Assembly: GCF_000002425.4 (NCBI RefSeq)
Contig: NC_037275.1
Location: forward strand, 1,514,636-1,578,635
Direction: 5' to 3'
Origin: Physcomitrium patens
Taxonomy: Eukaryota > Streptophyta > Bryopsida > Funariales > Funariaceae
Length of the DNA stretch: 64,000 bases
Shown: one piece after another, positions 12,230-24,760 of the stretch
Layout: each line of letters opens with the position of its first letter
Numbering within the stretch: position 1 is the first letter of the stretch
Position numbers and translations under genes: made by a program
Notes under the pieces: generated by a model
Told to the model about the DNA's origin: nothing
The model's input: the letters and a program-made list of their open reading frames with translations, nothing else
Database searches by the model: none

Positions 12230-13210
12230 TTTATATTAGTCGAGTTACAGGCATAGAAAGTATAGCATAGTTTTGTATGACTTTCCAATACCATCTAATG
12301 TATCCTAAGGTTCTTTATACCTCCTTTATCATTGAAGGAGGATTTAATTCTGCAATTACCTTGACTTTCTCTACATTGGATTTCCAATCCTTTTCTGATA
12401 TTACATATCCTAATAAGACTCTTTTTTTAACTGCTACGATTATTTTGTCAAGGTTCAAAGCTATCTTAGCTTTTCTACGCCTTTAAAGAATAATTATTAT
12501 ACAATCATGATATATTTTTTTAGAAAATTGGGTGCTAAAATTATAAATGAATATTATCATTGCTTTGTATAGTAGATCTAAAAAGGCATATAATATTTTT
12601 TTATGAAATGCTATAAGAATATTGCAAAGTTCAAAAAGTATGACCACATAAATGAAGGTTCTTCAAGATGTAGTGAAGGTTGTTTTAAGGTGATCCTTTG
12701 GAGTTATAAAAATTTAATTGTAACTTAGATATCTATCTATAAATATATATAATTTATGCTTAGCTTCTTCTTCTATAATAGTATTTATAAATAGGAGGAA
12801 AAAGTGATCCTTTTGAGTATACTTATTAAGCTTTCTATAGTCTATACACACTCAAAGTTTTTTTATTTTTCTTTATAATTAATACTATTAGTAAAATTCA
12901 ATCCATAATTTCTATAGGTTGATTAATTCTAATTTAAAATATTTTTTAAATTTTTTCTTTGACAATTAATTGAAAATTAGGATTCATTCTTCTTTCTTTT
13001 TGTTTCACAAGAATTGAATTAAGAAGGAGAAAAATTCTATATTGAGCTACTTTTGAAGGTATGGCCTTAAGATCTTTGTTAGACCAAGTAAATACATCCC
13101 TATATTCTATAATTAATGACTTATAACTTATCAACTCATCTTTTAACAATTGAATCTCCACTTTGATGAGTTTTAGATCCTCACTTTTTACAGATACATC
13201 CATCAATTTG
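12230..13210 (-). pseudogene. Element I reverse transcriptase remnant
   Basis: The linker at 12946-13206 (YRDVFTWSNKDL) corresponds to the conserved DVFAW-type segment ahead of Gypsy reverse transcriptase. The segment at 12240-12430 matches the thumb region (LLGYVISEKD, AELNPPS, RTLGYIRWY). The core between them is not readable with confidence. Heavily broken. Confidence 0.6.
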
Positions 13211-14999
13211 TAATTAAGGTTGTATATATGAGATTGCTTTGTGGGTCTTTTATACCAATTATTTGGTATTTATAGATAAATAGCTATATTATTTTTAGCC
13301 GTAAGATTATTGAAAGTTTATTTAAATAATAAAAAGAGATTAAGATCTAATTCTTCAATCATGTCTTATAATTCTTAATATTAAGTGTATTAAAATTTTA
13401 TTTAAATATTAAAAAGAGATTAAGATTTAATTTTTTAATCATGTCTTATAATTCTTAATATTAAGTGCATTCAAAGTTCATTCCAAAGGTGTCTTTAATT
13501 TTAATATCATCGACTAAGATAGCTAAATCTACCTCTATTTTATCATTTTGCCAAGTAACAAAAGTTTCTATGAAATTAATATTGATCATTTTATCTGCAT
13601 TTAAAATAGAATTTTTTGCTAATCATTATATAAATTCTCCATTGTCTTCTTAATTGTATAATTTGAGACCTATACAACTTAATAGGATAGGTTTGACTAT
13701 AATAGATTGAGTCAATTCATTATTCTTTAAATTAACAAATTTCACCTTATTTTTTTAATTCTTCCTTGGATTGAAGAATGTATATTTTTTCTACAAAAGA
13801 ATTAGTAGAGATTTTTTTAATGCTAATCTTTGAAGTTGAATGAAGATCTTTGTTATATTTTTTGGGAGGCCATAAATGATATAGAATTTTTTATCATTCC
13901 AATCAATTTTTGCCTTGGTTGCCATTAACTAAGATTTACTTAATATTAAAGAATAAGAATTCTTATTAGATTGCATATGAATAACATAGAAAGTAAAGGA
14001 ATACTCTTCACTACCTATTATCATCCTACATCTACTAATTTGGCCCAAAAAGGTGTCTTGGCTTTGATTAGCTATATTAAAAAAAAGACCAATGATACTA
14101 AAGACCAACTTTTTCATAATTTTTATAGGTATTATATTTAATCTACTATTCTTATCGATAATTATATAGAAGCTAATCTTAAAAACTATTAATATTTCTA
14201 ATTTTATTGCCTTGAATTCTTATGCCCCTTAAATTATTATACCTAGGTTTGGATCTTTATTTTAGACATTTATTATCTTTTAATAAGTAAGCTTATTTTA
14301 TAAAATCTTTTTTATTATTGAAAAAAACTCCAATAATTAAGAAATGGTTATATTGGCCTTAATTTTATTCAAGTTTTTCCATAAATCATAAGTTTCTCTT
14401 TACTTCTTAATTTTTAAAGAAAATGAGGTATTACATTTTAGTTCAAGAATTTTAGGACTTTTCTATTATTCTATAGAAGAAAATTCTTCTACATAATTTT
14501 TTTTCTTTACTATTGTAGATTTTTGAAGGAAGTTGGGCATAAAATTTGAAAAAAATATATTTGACTTCTTTATGTTATCTATTGCCTTTTTTGTGGCTTT
14601 ATTTTGTTAAGAGAAGTAAAAAAACTCCTTTGAGCTATTTTCACTATTTATTGAGGTAAGAAAGAGTGGACTAGTATACCTAGACTTTGTCATAACTACC
14701 AAGGCCAATATATTAGGAAGTTTTTTTATCCTTATTAGAAACTTCTTTATAGGAGATGTTATTTATTTGAAAAGACAATGGTTGATCTCTAATGATTTGA
14801 AAACGTTGATCATTAGACAATATTTCTAAATACCTTACATCTTTTAAATTTTGTCCTTTATTTTATTGGCAATATTGAAATTAGCTACTATTTAATGGAA
14901 TAAATCCTCTTTGTATATTTAAACCTAAGAGAAGGTGTTGAGTTTAATGATTATTATTATAATCATGAAATAGGTTGAGGGGTCTTTTAGCTATTATTC

Positions 15000-15820
15000 A
15001 AATTTGAGATTCTTCTTTCAAATGGTCTTAGATTTATTGTTGATAATTTTTTTGTGGAAATTTCAAAAGAACTATCTTAATAGGTTGTCTATACAAGTCT
15101 ATAGGATGGTTTTTTTCACAATTTCTATATACTAGTCCATTCTTTATCCAACAACTATTTGGTTAGTGGCTTTTTCCACAAAAGTGGTGTACTTCTTTTC
15201 AATGTTGTTGCTGGTTCTTAAAGCCTTAGGTGAGGTTGCAGTCTTCTTTGATTCTGTTACTATTTTTGTTGATTTGACCAAAATTGGATTATATGCTTCA
15301 ATTGCTTACACTAAGTTCATTAAAGCCATGAAGTATGTCTATTAGATTCTATGGAAGGTGGGGCTTGATTTTAATTTTCATTCTTAATTAAAAAAAATAT
15401 TTGCTCTTATATAGCCTTTATTTAGTAGAGAAGTTTATTTTAGAACTTTCATTGGATTTGAAAGACTTTATTCTTAAAGTCTTCCTTCTATCTATTCTTA
15501 TCTTTTGGATATATCAATTTGAAAAGAATAAAAAGTAGTCTATCCTCCAAAGGTATTAAGTAATAATTTATAAATTGAAATTGAGTTTTAACAGCCCCAT
15601 ACAAATGTCTTTGAAAATTTCTTATGTTTTGAACATGTATAGAGATGAAACTAAAGACTCTATGGTCTTTTTTCTTCCACATTTGTTCTTGCTACTTATC
15701 AATGTCTTTGACTATTTGAACAATTTTTTTGGCATATTTTGAATTATTTGGTCTTTCTTTAAGAATCTTCCAAATTATGTCTTCACTATAAAATCCTTAA
15801 ATAAAAAAGTAAATAAGAAT
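15000..15820 (-). pseudogene. Element I gag-like remnant
   Basis: The minus strand carries a scattered helical, charged sequence (for example 15488-15682: MWKKKDHRVFSF, FQRHLYGAVKT). It lies upstream of the protease-RT remnants of element I, where gag belongs. Assigned by position rather than by a diagnostic motif. Badly broken. Confidence 0.35.
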
Positions 15821-15824
15821 TTCA

Positions 15825-15829
15825 TCCAT
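15825..15829. other. Target-site duplication TCCAT, left copy
   Basis: TCCAT here and TCCAT at 17447-17451 flank LTR G exactly. Confidence 0.8.
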
Positions 15830-17446
15830 TATTATATTACATGTATTCTTGTTTTAGAATGCATTAGGTACTTAGTTGTGGAAGATAAGTAGAAATGCAA
15901 TAATAGTCTTATTAAGTCTAATAGAATCTTAAATAAACTTTAAATAAATCTTAATAATCCTAATCAAACTTTGATTAATTCAAAATAAATTTAAAAGAAG
16001 TTACAAAAGAAATATAATTTTTTAAAAATTAATCTTAAAAAAGAATAATAAGAAATTTCAAAGAAGTATAAAATAAACCTTTAATGAAATAATAATAATC
16101 TTTTAAAATATTATAAATAAAAAAATTTAAAGAAAAAAAAACCTAAAAAAATACTAAAATAAAAATATTAATTGAATCTTAACCAATTTCTAATTCAAAT
16201 CCTAATTGAAATCTTGATTAAATCTTAACCAAATCTTACATCAAATCCTAATGAAATTCTAATATAATCTTAAATCCTAAATAAATCTTAGATAAAATTC
16301 TAGTCAATTTCTAGTTAAGTTTTAAAGAAAATTCCAAATAAATCCTAATTTTAATCAAATCCTAGATAAAATCCTAAATCCTAATAAAAATATAGACAGA
16401 TTCTAAATCAAATCCTATAACAAACTAAAATCTCAATAACTAATAATCAAATCATTGATAATAACTCAAAATTTGAATACTTCTTAATATTTTAATCAAA
16501 AAAAAATATTAGAAAGATGAAATTAATTGCATTCATTAATTAAAAAAAAATCCAAGATAATCCAATTAAGTATTCAGTGGCCTCTTTCTTCAACTTGAAT
16601 GCTAAACTTTGAACACTAATACCTCTTTTTTAAATAATTGATTTGCTTTCAAATTTCACCTAAACATTGAAAATTGACTCTAGTATCTATATAAATTTTT
16701 TTCACTTCTATCCAAATGATAGATTGCTGAAGATCTTAGAAATACTCACTAATCATCAAACTTCAATTTTTGAGACCTCAATCTACAAACACCTTTATAC
16801 ACTTTAATCTAACTATTTTATTAACTTCAAAATTTGTACACACATTAACACATAGCATACCAAAAAATTGCTCAAAATTCACTTGTACTCAATGTGCAAA
16901 CTTAAGAAATCTTCAAATTTGTAAATATATTTTTAATTCTCAAAATCTAAATCAACTAAGAATATTACTAACTTTAAAGATTCCTTAAAAAACTTGATTT
17001 TGCTTCAATCGATATAAAACAAATGCCCAAAAATCTCTTCTTAAATCAACTCTTAAATCCTATTCCTTAATCTACCAAGGAACTCTAAAGTTACTATTTA
17101 GATGTAATTTTATGTCTCAAGGTCTAATTTTGATCTTGATTGATAATTAGTCTTTTTTTGATATCAATTTTAAGTTATTTTTATATATATATTTTTTTAT
17201 TTTATTATTAATTATTTTTTAAATATGCTTATATTAATTTCTTATCTTATTTATTTTAATTTGGTTCATTTATGTCTCTACAATGTAAATAGAAGTTTCA
17301 TCTATAAAAAAACAACATTAAAATTAAATCTTTTATTAACTTTTTATCTTTTATCTTTATTTTTCTACTACAACTTTTTGCTAGGTTCCTCTATAATAAC
17401 ATCTGTATTTTTATTTTTTACTATATAGTCTTATTGCCACATGACA
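15830..17446 (+). repeat. Solo LTR G (D/E LTR lineage)
   Basis: About 1617 bp, aligning along its length to the D LTR at 39265-41245: the start around TTAGAATGC corresponds to D's GAGAATGC, then come a decayed CCTAAA-type array at about 15960-16430, the CAAATTTCAC block near 16650, and the terminal CATGACA. A perfect 5-bp duplication TCCAT flanks it and no internal region is attached, so it is a solo LTR left by LTR-LTR recombination. Strongly AT-shifted and old. Plus is the direction in which the termini read TGT...ACA. Confidence 0.8.
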
Positions 17447-18672
17447 TCCATCTCTTCTAAACTTAAGCATTCTTTGCTATGCATCAAATAATCTAAATCT
17501 TATTTGATTCATATTATGTTTTTCATGTCTTCATTCAAATCTTCTTCATTATTTTTGTTATACAAGTCAAAATTATCTTCTTATAAGCTCCAATCTTAAT
17601 TAGTGAACTTTGAAAAGTTGTAATTTCTAATCTAACAATTAACTTGATGTGAAATTTTGCATGCACTTGTCAATATAAGTCTTTTATATGCTCAAGAATT
17701 TTCAGCCCAATCTAACTTACAAATTGTAAAAAAACCTCCAAAAACTCCACCAATGTTACTCGACTGCAAACTTAAAAGGTGAAACAAAAGTTCTAGCAGT
17801 GGTTTCTCCTTCTCCAACTATTAACTTCAATTCAAAATTGGTATGTAGTTTGATCTTCAAGTCCTTCAATACCATGCCAAATTTCACCTTGATCCAACTA
17901 GTAGATCTTTAGATATTACAAAAATCCTACTTAATCTTAAACTACCAACTTCTAATATTTTCTTGTATTAAAATCTAGATATTTCTTAATTGCACTATTC
18001 GATTATCACAAAATTCTACATATAATTAGAACACCTAATTATCCAAACATGATCAAAATTTGAACTATAGTTGTGATATTCATTTTATGAACTAGCTAAG
18101 AGTGCTAGTCCTAACTTCATTGCAAAAATCCCAAGTTGCCAGTATGAACCTTAACTTCTAACAATAATCGCTAAATCCCTCCAAATCCTATCAAAACCTT
18201 CTTTATGTCTTTGAAACAAGCTCTAACGTAACTCTCAAATCTTAATCTCCGATCTTCAAATGAATTCCTATTTTATCCTAGGCAATCGTTTTAGTGGCCA
18301 AAGGTCTGATTTTGACCCTATCTCACAAACAGTCGACCCTTGGGTAACAATCTAACTTATCCTAAGGATTTCTAAGCTCAATCCTATCCTCAACTTAACC
18401 CTAGTATCAATTATACTAATTATTTACCTCTTCTAATCCGATTATATCAATTTATGGTCTTTCTAAAGTAGTAAAAGAGTCTCTATAGTTAGAAGGTATA
18501 ATTACTAATTAACCTTCAATTTACTAACTATTAAAATAAAAAATAAGCTAAGAGTCTTTTATAAAGCTATATTTAGATACTTTGAATTATTATTGAACCA
18601 AGATAATTAGATATTAATTACAAATTTAGTTTTGATTATAGTTCCATTATATAATTGTATTACATGATGACA
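17447..18672 (+). repeat. LTR-related sequence, probably the 3' LTR of old element E (left edge unclear)
   Basis: The right end, GTATTACATGATGACA (to 18672), matches the D LTR end. Upstream blocks also match (CAACTAGTAGATC near 17900; GGTCTGATTTTGACC near 18305 against D's GGTCTGATTTCGACC). It directly abuts E integrase sequence at 18673. The leftmost few hundred bases (17447 to about 17800) do not align clearly and may belong to element I. The paired LTR would be 30969-32520. Confidence 0.55.
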
Positions 18673-18877
18673 TTACTTTTCAGTAAGTATTATTTTTAAT
18701 CTTATTCCATCTAGCTCTTGTAATGAATAAGTTACATCATCATGTATAATTATTACTACATATGGTCCAAACCATCATTTAAAAAAATTTCTTAAAGTAC
18801 TATGTTAATTGTCTAAGCTACTATTATTGACCAAAATCCAATCATCTTCTTCAATTACTTTAGGTTTCAATCAACAT
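18673..18877 (-). pseudogene. E integrase C-terminal piece
   Basis: DNA aligns to B at about 49030-49190 (the TGGTTTGGACCATATGT region coding the GPY/F-like RWFGPYVV segment). Separated from the rest of the integrase by solo LTR F. Confidence 0.7.
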
Positions 18878-20548
18878 TGTCATATTACATGAAGTCTTCC
18901 TAAAAAATGTACCATGCATCTAGTTATAGAAGATAGAATAGAAATTGTAACAACACAATTCTAACTCTAATATAATGTTAAATAAACTCTAATTAAACCT
19001 CAATTATACTAAGCAAGCTTTAATCAAATTCAAAAAAATCTTAAAGAAATTATAAAAGAAACAATAAAAAATCTTAAAGGAGTTCAAAAGAAATCTACAA
19101 TAAATCTTAAAAGAATCCCTAAAAATCCTAAAGAAATATTAGAATAATTACAAATATATCTTAAATAAAGCTCAACCAAGTCCTATTTTAATCTTAGTTG
19201 AAACTTTAATAGACTTCAATCAAATTCTAGGCCAAACTCTAAATCCTAAGTAAATTCTAAATCCTAAATCTTAAGAAAATCATAAATAAAATCCTAAATC
19301 CTAGTCCAATCCTAAACCCTAATTAAACCTTAATCAAATATGAAAAAAACTCTAAATCCAAGATCCTAAATAAATCCTAAATTCTAAGCAAATCCTAATT
19401 CAAATCCTAAATCTTAGTCAAGTCTTAAATTCTAACCAAACCTTTACCAAATCCTAAATCCTAATCAAATCCTAATCCTAAATCAAATCCTAATCAACTC
19501 AATCTAACCTAGTATAATTTTGAACCTCAATAACTATCAATTAAATTATTGATCTTACTTAAAATTTTATAAACTTTTCAACAATTAAATAAGTAAAAAA
19601 TATACTAAATTTAAAGATAATTGTAATTACCAAATAGAAGAAAAATTCTAAAAGCTACTTAGATATTGGTTGGCTTCCTACTCCAATCTAAATGTTAAAC
19701 TTCCAGTGCAATTATCTCCTTTTCAAATTATTTAATTATTCTCAAATTTCACATATGTATAGCAAATTAAGTCTATTATCTTTATACATATATTTTATTC
19801 TAATCCAATTAGTAGATTATTGAAGATCTTAAAAATACTAACTGCCCTTCAAAGTCTATTTTTTGAGATGTCAACCTACTTGAAATTGAATAACCCTCAA
19901 TTAATTTTTTTGATCAAGTTCAAAATTAAAAAAAATATTTTAAACAACTATTCACAAAATTTCTTAAAATTTGAATTATAAATGTACTACCAAACTTACA
20001 AAATTCTCTAAAATATAACACCTTTTTATTTCACAAATTCTAGAATCATCTAAAACAATTATGACTTTCCAAAGCTCTTACAAAGTCATTATATACTCAA
20101 ATTACTCAAAAATAATGACAAAAAAAATCTTATTAAATCTTCTCTCAAATCCTATTCTCCAATCTTAAAAAAAAATACTGGTGTTGCCATGATTGTATAA
20201 TTTTGTGCCTTGGGATCTGATTTTGATCTAAGTTGATAATTGGCCATCTCTGAGTATCAAATTTTTTCTTTTTGAATTATTTTTTGTTTAAATCAACTCC
20301 TAATTTCTTCTTATATATTTTTATATATATGTATTTTTCTAATCTATCTTATTTTTTCTTATTTATAGTCTTACAAAGTAAGTAGAAGCTTACTTTGTAA
20401 AAAGATAGTATTTATACTTTTAATTTGACTTTCTTTTGGACTATTGCCTATCTTTTAAGATAATTTTTTATAATATTTGAAGTAAGATCTTTTATAATAT
20501 AATAATTTCTTCATCCTTTTTACCTATTATTCATATTATATTATAATA
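18878..20548 (+). repeat. Solo LTR F (D/E LTR lineage) nested in E
   Basis: About 1671 bp. Starts TGTCATATTACATGAAGTCTT against D's TGTCGTAATGTGTGAAGTCTT, has a decayed CCTAAAT array at about 19170-19500, and ends in a TTATAATA-like terminus. E integrase sequence continues on both sides. Flanks ACAT (18874-18877) and ATAT (20549-20552) fit a decayed target duplication; the edge is uncertain by a base. No internal region, so a solo LTR. Confidence 0.75.
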
Positions 20549-20642
20549 ATATTTCTTATCAAACCATGTCTTATTTTGTAAGCTTGTTCTTTTTAACCTT
20601 TCTAATACTATTTGCACATCTTTAAGTCTTTATTCAAATTGT
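20549..20642 (-). pseudogene. E integrase short piece between F and A
   Basis: The minus strand aligns to B at about 48925-49018 (AGGTTAAAAAGA followed by AAGCTTACAAAA against AGGTTACAAAA). It shows that A inserted into E integrase. Confidence 0.75.
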
Positions 20643-21194
20643 TGTCACGGCCATAATCATGTAAGCTAATAATTACATATAGAAATAGGTAGAAGTAAGT
20701 AAAAGTAGATAAAAGTAAGTTAATTCTATAATATTTAATATACAAGCTTCCTAGAAACTTCCTAGACGCTGCTTTGACTTCATAGGTGTCTTTAATTGAC
20801 TTTTTGGATTAGAAACGTGGTCAACAAGTTGGCCATGTGCCACACATGTTGTTAGCTTGAAGATCAAGCTAACTATGTGGCCCACACGTAGAAAAACTTA
20901 CCTTGTAAGTCAAGGCATGTGTCCTACAAAGTCAACACATATTGGAGGTCCTATAGAACGTCGCCACGTAGCCCCTAGTTAGATAGTATATATAGAGACA
21001 AGAGTGAAGGCTTCTTCACTCTTGTCAACTCCTTTCTTGCTTCTAGTCCAAGTTTAAGAGTCTTTAGTTTCTTGCCTTGTGGCAATAGCCATTCCAGTTT
21101 CTTTTTAATATACCTACTTGTTTATATTTTGACTTATTATATCGAGATAGCCTTTTTGTGTATATTTTCCCTCATCAAGTCTTTGTCCTTGACA
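20643..21194 (+). repeat. A 5' LTR
   Basis: TGTCACGG...TTGACA. Contains TATATAGAGAC near 20989, a plausible TATA region, followed by the presumed transcript start. Matches 26463-27014. Confidence 0.95.
20986..20996 (+). promoter_or_regulatory. Candidate LTR promoter TATA element
   Basis: GTATATATAGAG in the 3' half of the LTR, about 200 bp before its end, the usual place for an LTR retrotransposon TATA box. The same motif is in the 3' LTR (near 26808) and the A4 LTR (near 62742). Position-based call. Confidence 0.45.
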
Positions 21195-21213
21195 GATTGA
21201 CAAGAGTACACTT

Positions 21214-21230
21214 ACAATATCAGAGCTTTG
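21214..21230 (+). other. A primer-binding site (initiator-Met-like)
   Basis: ACAATATCAGAGCTTTG lies about 20 bases after the LTR. TATCAGAGC matches the plant initiator-tRNA-Met primer site TGGTATCAGAGC except at its first bases. A4 has the same motif near 62974. Confidence 0.55.
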
Positions 21231-21405
21231 TTTTTCTTGAGTGAGAGTGGATTACCCCTTTTTCTTGACAAGACATAAGCGTATTAGAAGTTTGTGGATT
21301 ATCCACTTCTAAACTGATATTGTTCTTAGTATCTTCTTTGTTATCAAGTCTTTCTTTTCTTTTGTCTTGAGCAGTATCAAACAAATTTTTCTTTTTAGTG
21401 TCATT

Positions 21406-22410
21406 ATGGCAGAGCTTGTTGAAATGAAGAGTGCAATGGCACAAATGCAAGAGCAAATGAGGGAGTTAATGCTTGCGATGCATCAACTCAATTCACCAAC
21501 ACATGAAAGAACAAGAATAGCAGAAAGTGGGGATATAGAGATGATCGGAGCTGTTTCAACATCTACAACAAATCACGTTCTTTTTCCAATTATACAACAC
21601 CCTGTAAGTACTAGAGAACCAAGAATTACCTTACGCGAGAAATTTGATGGTACGAGATCTAAGTTTCGAGGGTTCATCAATCAAGTACAATTAGCAATTG
21701 AACTTCAACCGCAAAGCTATCCAACTCCAGGATCACAAGTCAAGTTTATTGGCACTCTACTTTCTGGTTCTGCATTATCATGATTTTCGTCTTTTTTTGA
21801 ACAACGAAATCTAATATTGGACAATTTGGAAGCTTTTTTGGCGGAGTTTTGATCTATGTATGGTAAACACGATGCAACTCGTGTTGCAACAAATAAGATC
21901 CGAATTTTGCGACAAGAAAATCGCTCAGTAACAGTGTATGCTTCACAATTTCGACAACTTGCAATTGACATCAAGTGGGATGATGCTGCACTCATCAGTC
22001 AATTTCTTTATGGATTACAATACGAAGTAAAGAAATTGATGCTCAACTTACCTGATCCTCAAACTTTGAATCAAGCAATCGATTTTGCGATAAAATGTGA
22101 TAATCAACTTTTCGAATTTCGATCTGAGAATCATTCACGGGAACCTCAACGTTATTACTCAATGGCAACATCAATATCTTTGCCAAACGTACATTCGGAA
22201 GTAGAAGACATGCAAATTGACGCGGTACGTTTTAAATCCCTAACTGAGCAAGAAAAGATTCGTCGTCGTCAAGAAGGATTATGTTTATATTGTGGAGAAC
22301 CTAAGCACAGTGCTCAACATTGTCCAAAGAAACGACGCAACTATAAAATGAGGGGTACGACGGTCAAAGAAAATAATATGTCGGAAAACGGATTCGTCCA
22401 GCTACAATAA
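21406..22410 (+). pseudogene. A gag region
   Basis: The structural polyprotein that would form the virus-like particle. The chosen start MAELVEMKS (21406) is shared with A4. A coiled-coil-like stretch (MAQMQEQMRELMLAMHQL) is followed by the capsid core (REKFDGTRSKFRGFINQ, PGSQVKFIGTLLSG, LRQENRSVTVYASQFRQL, LINLP-like helices) and a C-terminal CX2CX4HX4C knuckle CLYCGEPKHSAQHC near 22283. Chromovirus gag proteins of this layout are usually 300-400 residues, in line with this span. Lightly broken. The junction to pol at about 22410 is close and may reflect normal family read-through. Confidence 0.85.
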
Positions 22411-22415
22411 GGACC

Positions 22416-24760
22416 ATGCAGCTGGAACCTTGTACAATTCCTAATGAAGGTCCTATCCTCTCCTCAGAACCCTCTCCTTGTTTTATAATAGACTTATATT
22501 TAGGACCTAAGAATTACAAAGCCTCTGCTTTATTAGATTCGGGAGCCTCAGCATGTTTTTTAGATGAACAATTTGTTAAAAGTCGTAAAATACCTTTTGT
22601 ACAGAAACCTAAACCAGTACATGTAGAAGTCATAGATGGTCGTCCCTTGTCTTCTGGAGATGTCACTCATGAAACTCATCCTATAAAAGTAACAATAGAC
22701 GGTCATGATAGCTACATAGCTTTTAACATAATTAAATCCCCATCCAATCCAGTTATTTTAGGTTTATCCTGGCTAGAAAAATATAACCCTCGAATATATT
22801 GGAATTCGCGTAAACTTGACTTCTTTCAAAGCGTTATTAATAGTTCTACCAACCAAGTAAAAAATTATAAGTCTAGTATAGTAAAACCCGTACTGATAGG
22901 TGCAAAAGCATTTATACACGCAGCAAAAGAAGGATCAACTTTTGCTATTTATACTGCACCTATTTCTGAAAATGTAAAGACTTCAAGTGGCATTCCAAGT
23001 CAATATCAGGAGTATCAAGACGTTTTTGAGAAAAAACATGCAGATATTCTTCCTGAGCATCGCCCATATGATTGTTCAATCGACCTCAAGGAAGGAACTC
23101 AGCCACCATTTGGACCAATTTACAGTTTATCGCAAGATGAGATGGCTGAACTCAAGACATATATTGACGAGAATTTAGCGAAGAATTTCATACGCCATTC
23201 AAAATCTCCAGCAGGAGCTCCAATTCTATTCGTAAAGAAAAAAGATGGATCTTTACGAATGTGTGTTGATTATCGAGGACTCAACAAGATCACAATCAAG
23301 AATAGGTATCCATTACCTTTGATATCAGGACTCCTTGACCAGTTGAATCAAGTTAAGATCTATACAAAAATAGATCTAAGAGGAGCATATAATCTAGTAC
23401 GAATCAAAGAAGGAGATGAATAGAAGACTGCATTTCAAACCAGGTATGGACATTTCGAATATAATGTCATGCCCTTTGGACTCACAAATGCACCAGCTGC
23501 TTTTCAACATCTCATGAATGATGTATTTCGTGAATTCTTAGACAATTTTGTCGTCTGCTATCTAGATGATATCCTGATCTATTCTAAGAATGTCAAAGAA
23601 CATGAAATACATGTTCGTCAAGTATTACAAAAACTTAGAGATGCAGGATTGTACGCCAAGATGGAAAAGTGTGTATTTCACACTACTCAAGTTGACTTTT
23701 TAGGATACATCATTTCAAATGATGGTCTCATGATGGATTCTAAGAAAGTCCAAACAATCATGGATTGGAAGATTCCAAGGACAGTAAGAAATGTCCAATG
23801 TTTCTTGGGATTTGCCAATTACTATCAGATCTTCATCAAAGATTTCTCACGAGTTGCAGCTCCACTTACACGCTTGACTAGTAAAGATAAATTTCAATGG
23901 AATCAAGAAGCGGAAGCAGCATTTGAAGCCTTGAAGACATCGTTTGTCTCTGCACCAGTCTTATATCGTGTTGACTTTTCCAAGGCATTTTTTATGGAAA
24001 CAGATGCATCAAATTTTGCCTTGGGTGCAGTTTTATCACAAATGGGAATAGATGACAAACTTCATCCGATAGCTTTTCATTCAAGAAAATTCTCAGCAGC
24101 CGAGATCAATTATGAGATCCACGATAAAGAACTTGTTGCGATCGTGGATTCCTTTCAAGAATGATATCATTATCTAAAAGGCGCTTCTAGTCCAGTCACT
24201 GTGTATACAGATCACAAGAACCTCGAGTATTTCATGTCAGCATGCGTGTTGAATCGTCGTCAAGTTCGTTGGAGTATGTCTTTGTCAACATTTGAGTTCA
24301 TTATCACTTATCAGCCAGGAAAACAACAAGGTTTGTCCGATGCCCTATCTAGACGTTCTTATTTTGCACCAAAAGAAGGAGATGCAACTTTTGAACAACA
24401 AAGAACGGTCCTCTTGAAACCGGAGGAATTTCATCTCCGAGCAATGAAATCAACATTGATTGTTGATTCAACTTTTCTCAAGCAAATCCAGTCCAGTATG
24501 TCCTCAGACCTTCTTGTTCATGATATCGAGAATAATTCTTTCAAGTCTCATGATTCTTCTAAGTTCGAGTTCAAGAATTATCTATTATATTTTGAAGGAC
24601 GCCTATATGTTCCAGAAGGAGAAGCACGTTTACGTGTTCTTCAAGCACTTCATGACTTTCCAACAGCAGGGCACTTTGGATATAATAAGACTTTGGAACT
24701 CATATCAAGAGATTTTTGGTGGCCACAAATGTGGAAGTCAGTCAAAGACTTTTTATAATC
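22416..24760 (+). pseudogene. A protease, reverse transcriptase and RNase H region
   Basis: The aspartic protease has [16 protein letters not shown] (about 22535) and [11 protein letters not shown]. Reverse transcriptase runs about 23050-23800, with [35 protein letters not shown] and the catalytic YLDDILIYS, then FLGFANYY. RNase H runs about 23900-24360, with METDASNFALGAVLSQ, YEIHDKEL, DHKNLEYF and SDALSRR. These enzymes process Gag-Pol and copy the RNA into cDNA within the particle. The fold order is that of Ty3/Gypsy pol. A few breaks; otherwise well conserved. Confidence 0.9.

Larger units (their letters stand above)
11750..15829 (-). mobile_element. I: ancient Ty3/Gypsy fossil, minus strand
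   Basis: Reading leftwards, a gag-like region (about 15000-15800) is followed by a protease-like part (about 13929-14117), a protease-RT linker (YRDVFTWSNKDLKAIP, about 13050-13130) and the C-terminal part of reverse transcriptase (LLGYVISEKDW, about 12380-12420). The motifs match plant-type Gypsy polymerases but not families A or B closely. RNase H and integrase are not seen; A2 abuts at 11750. Very AT-rich, with dozens of breaks; among the oldest elements here. Confidence 0.65.

Noticed and set aside
16770-17428. Short plus-strand open stretches
   Set aside because: They fall in solo LTR G and are low-complexity A/T sequence with no domain.
15825-20552. CRISPR-like or satellite array
   Set aside because: Repeated CCTAAAT-type words are irregular, with no spacer pattern; they are LTR content.
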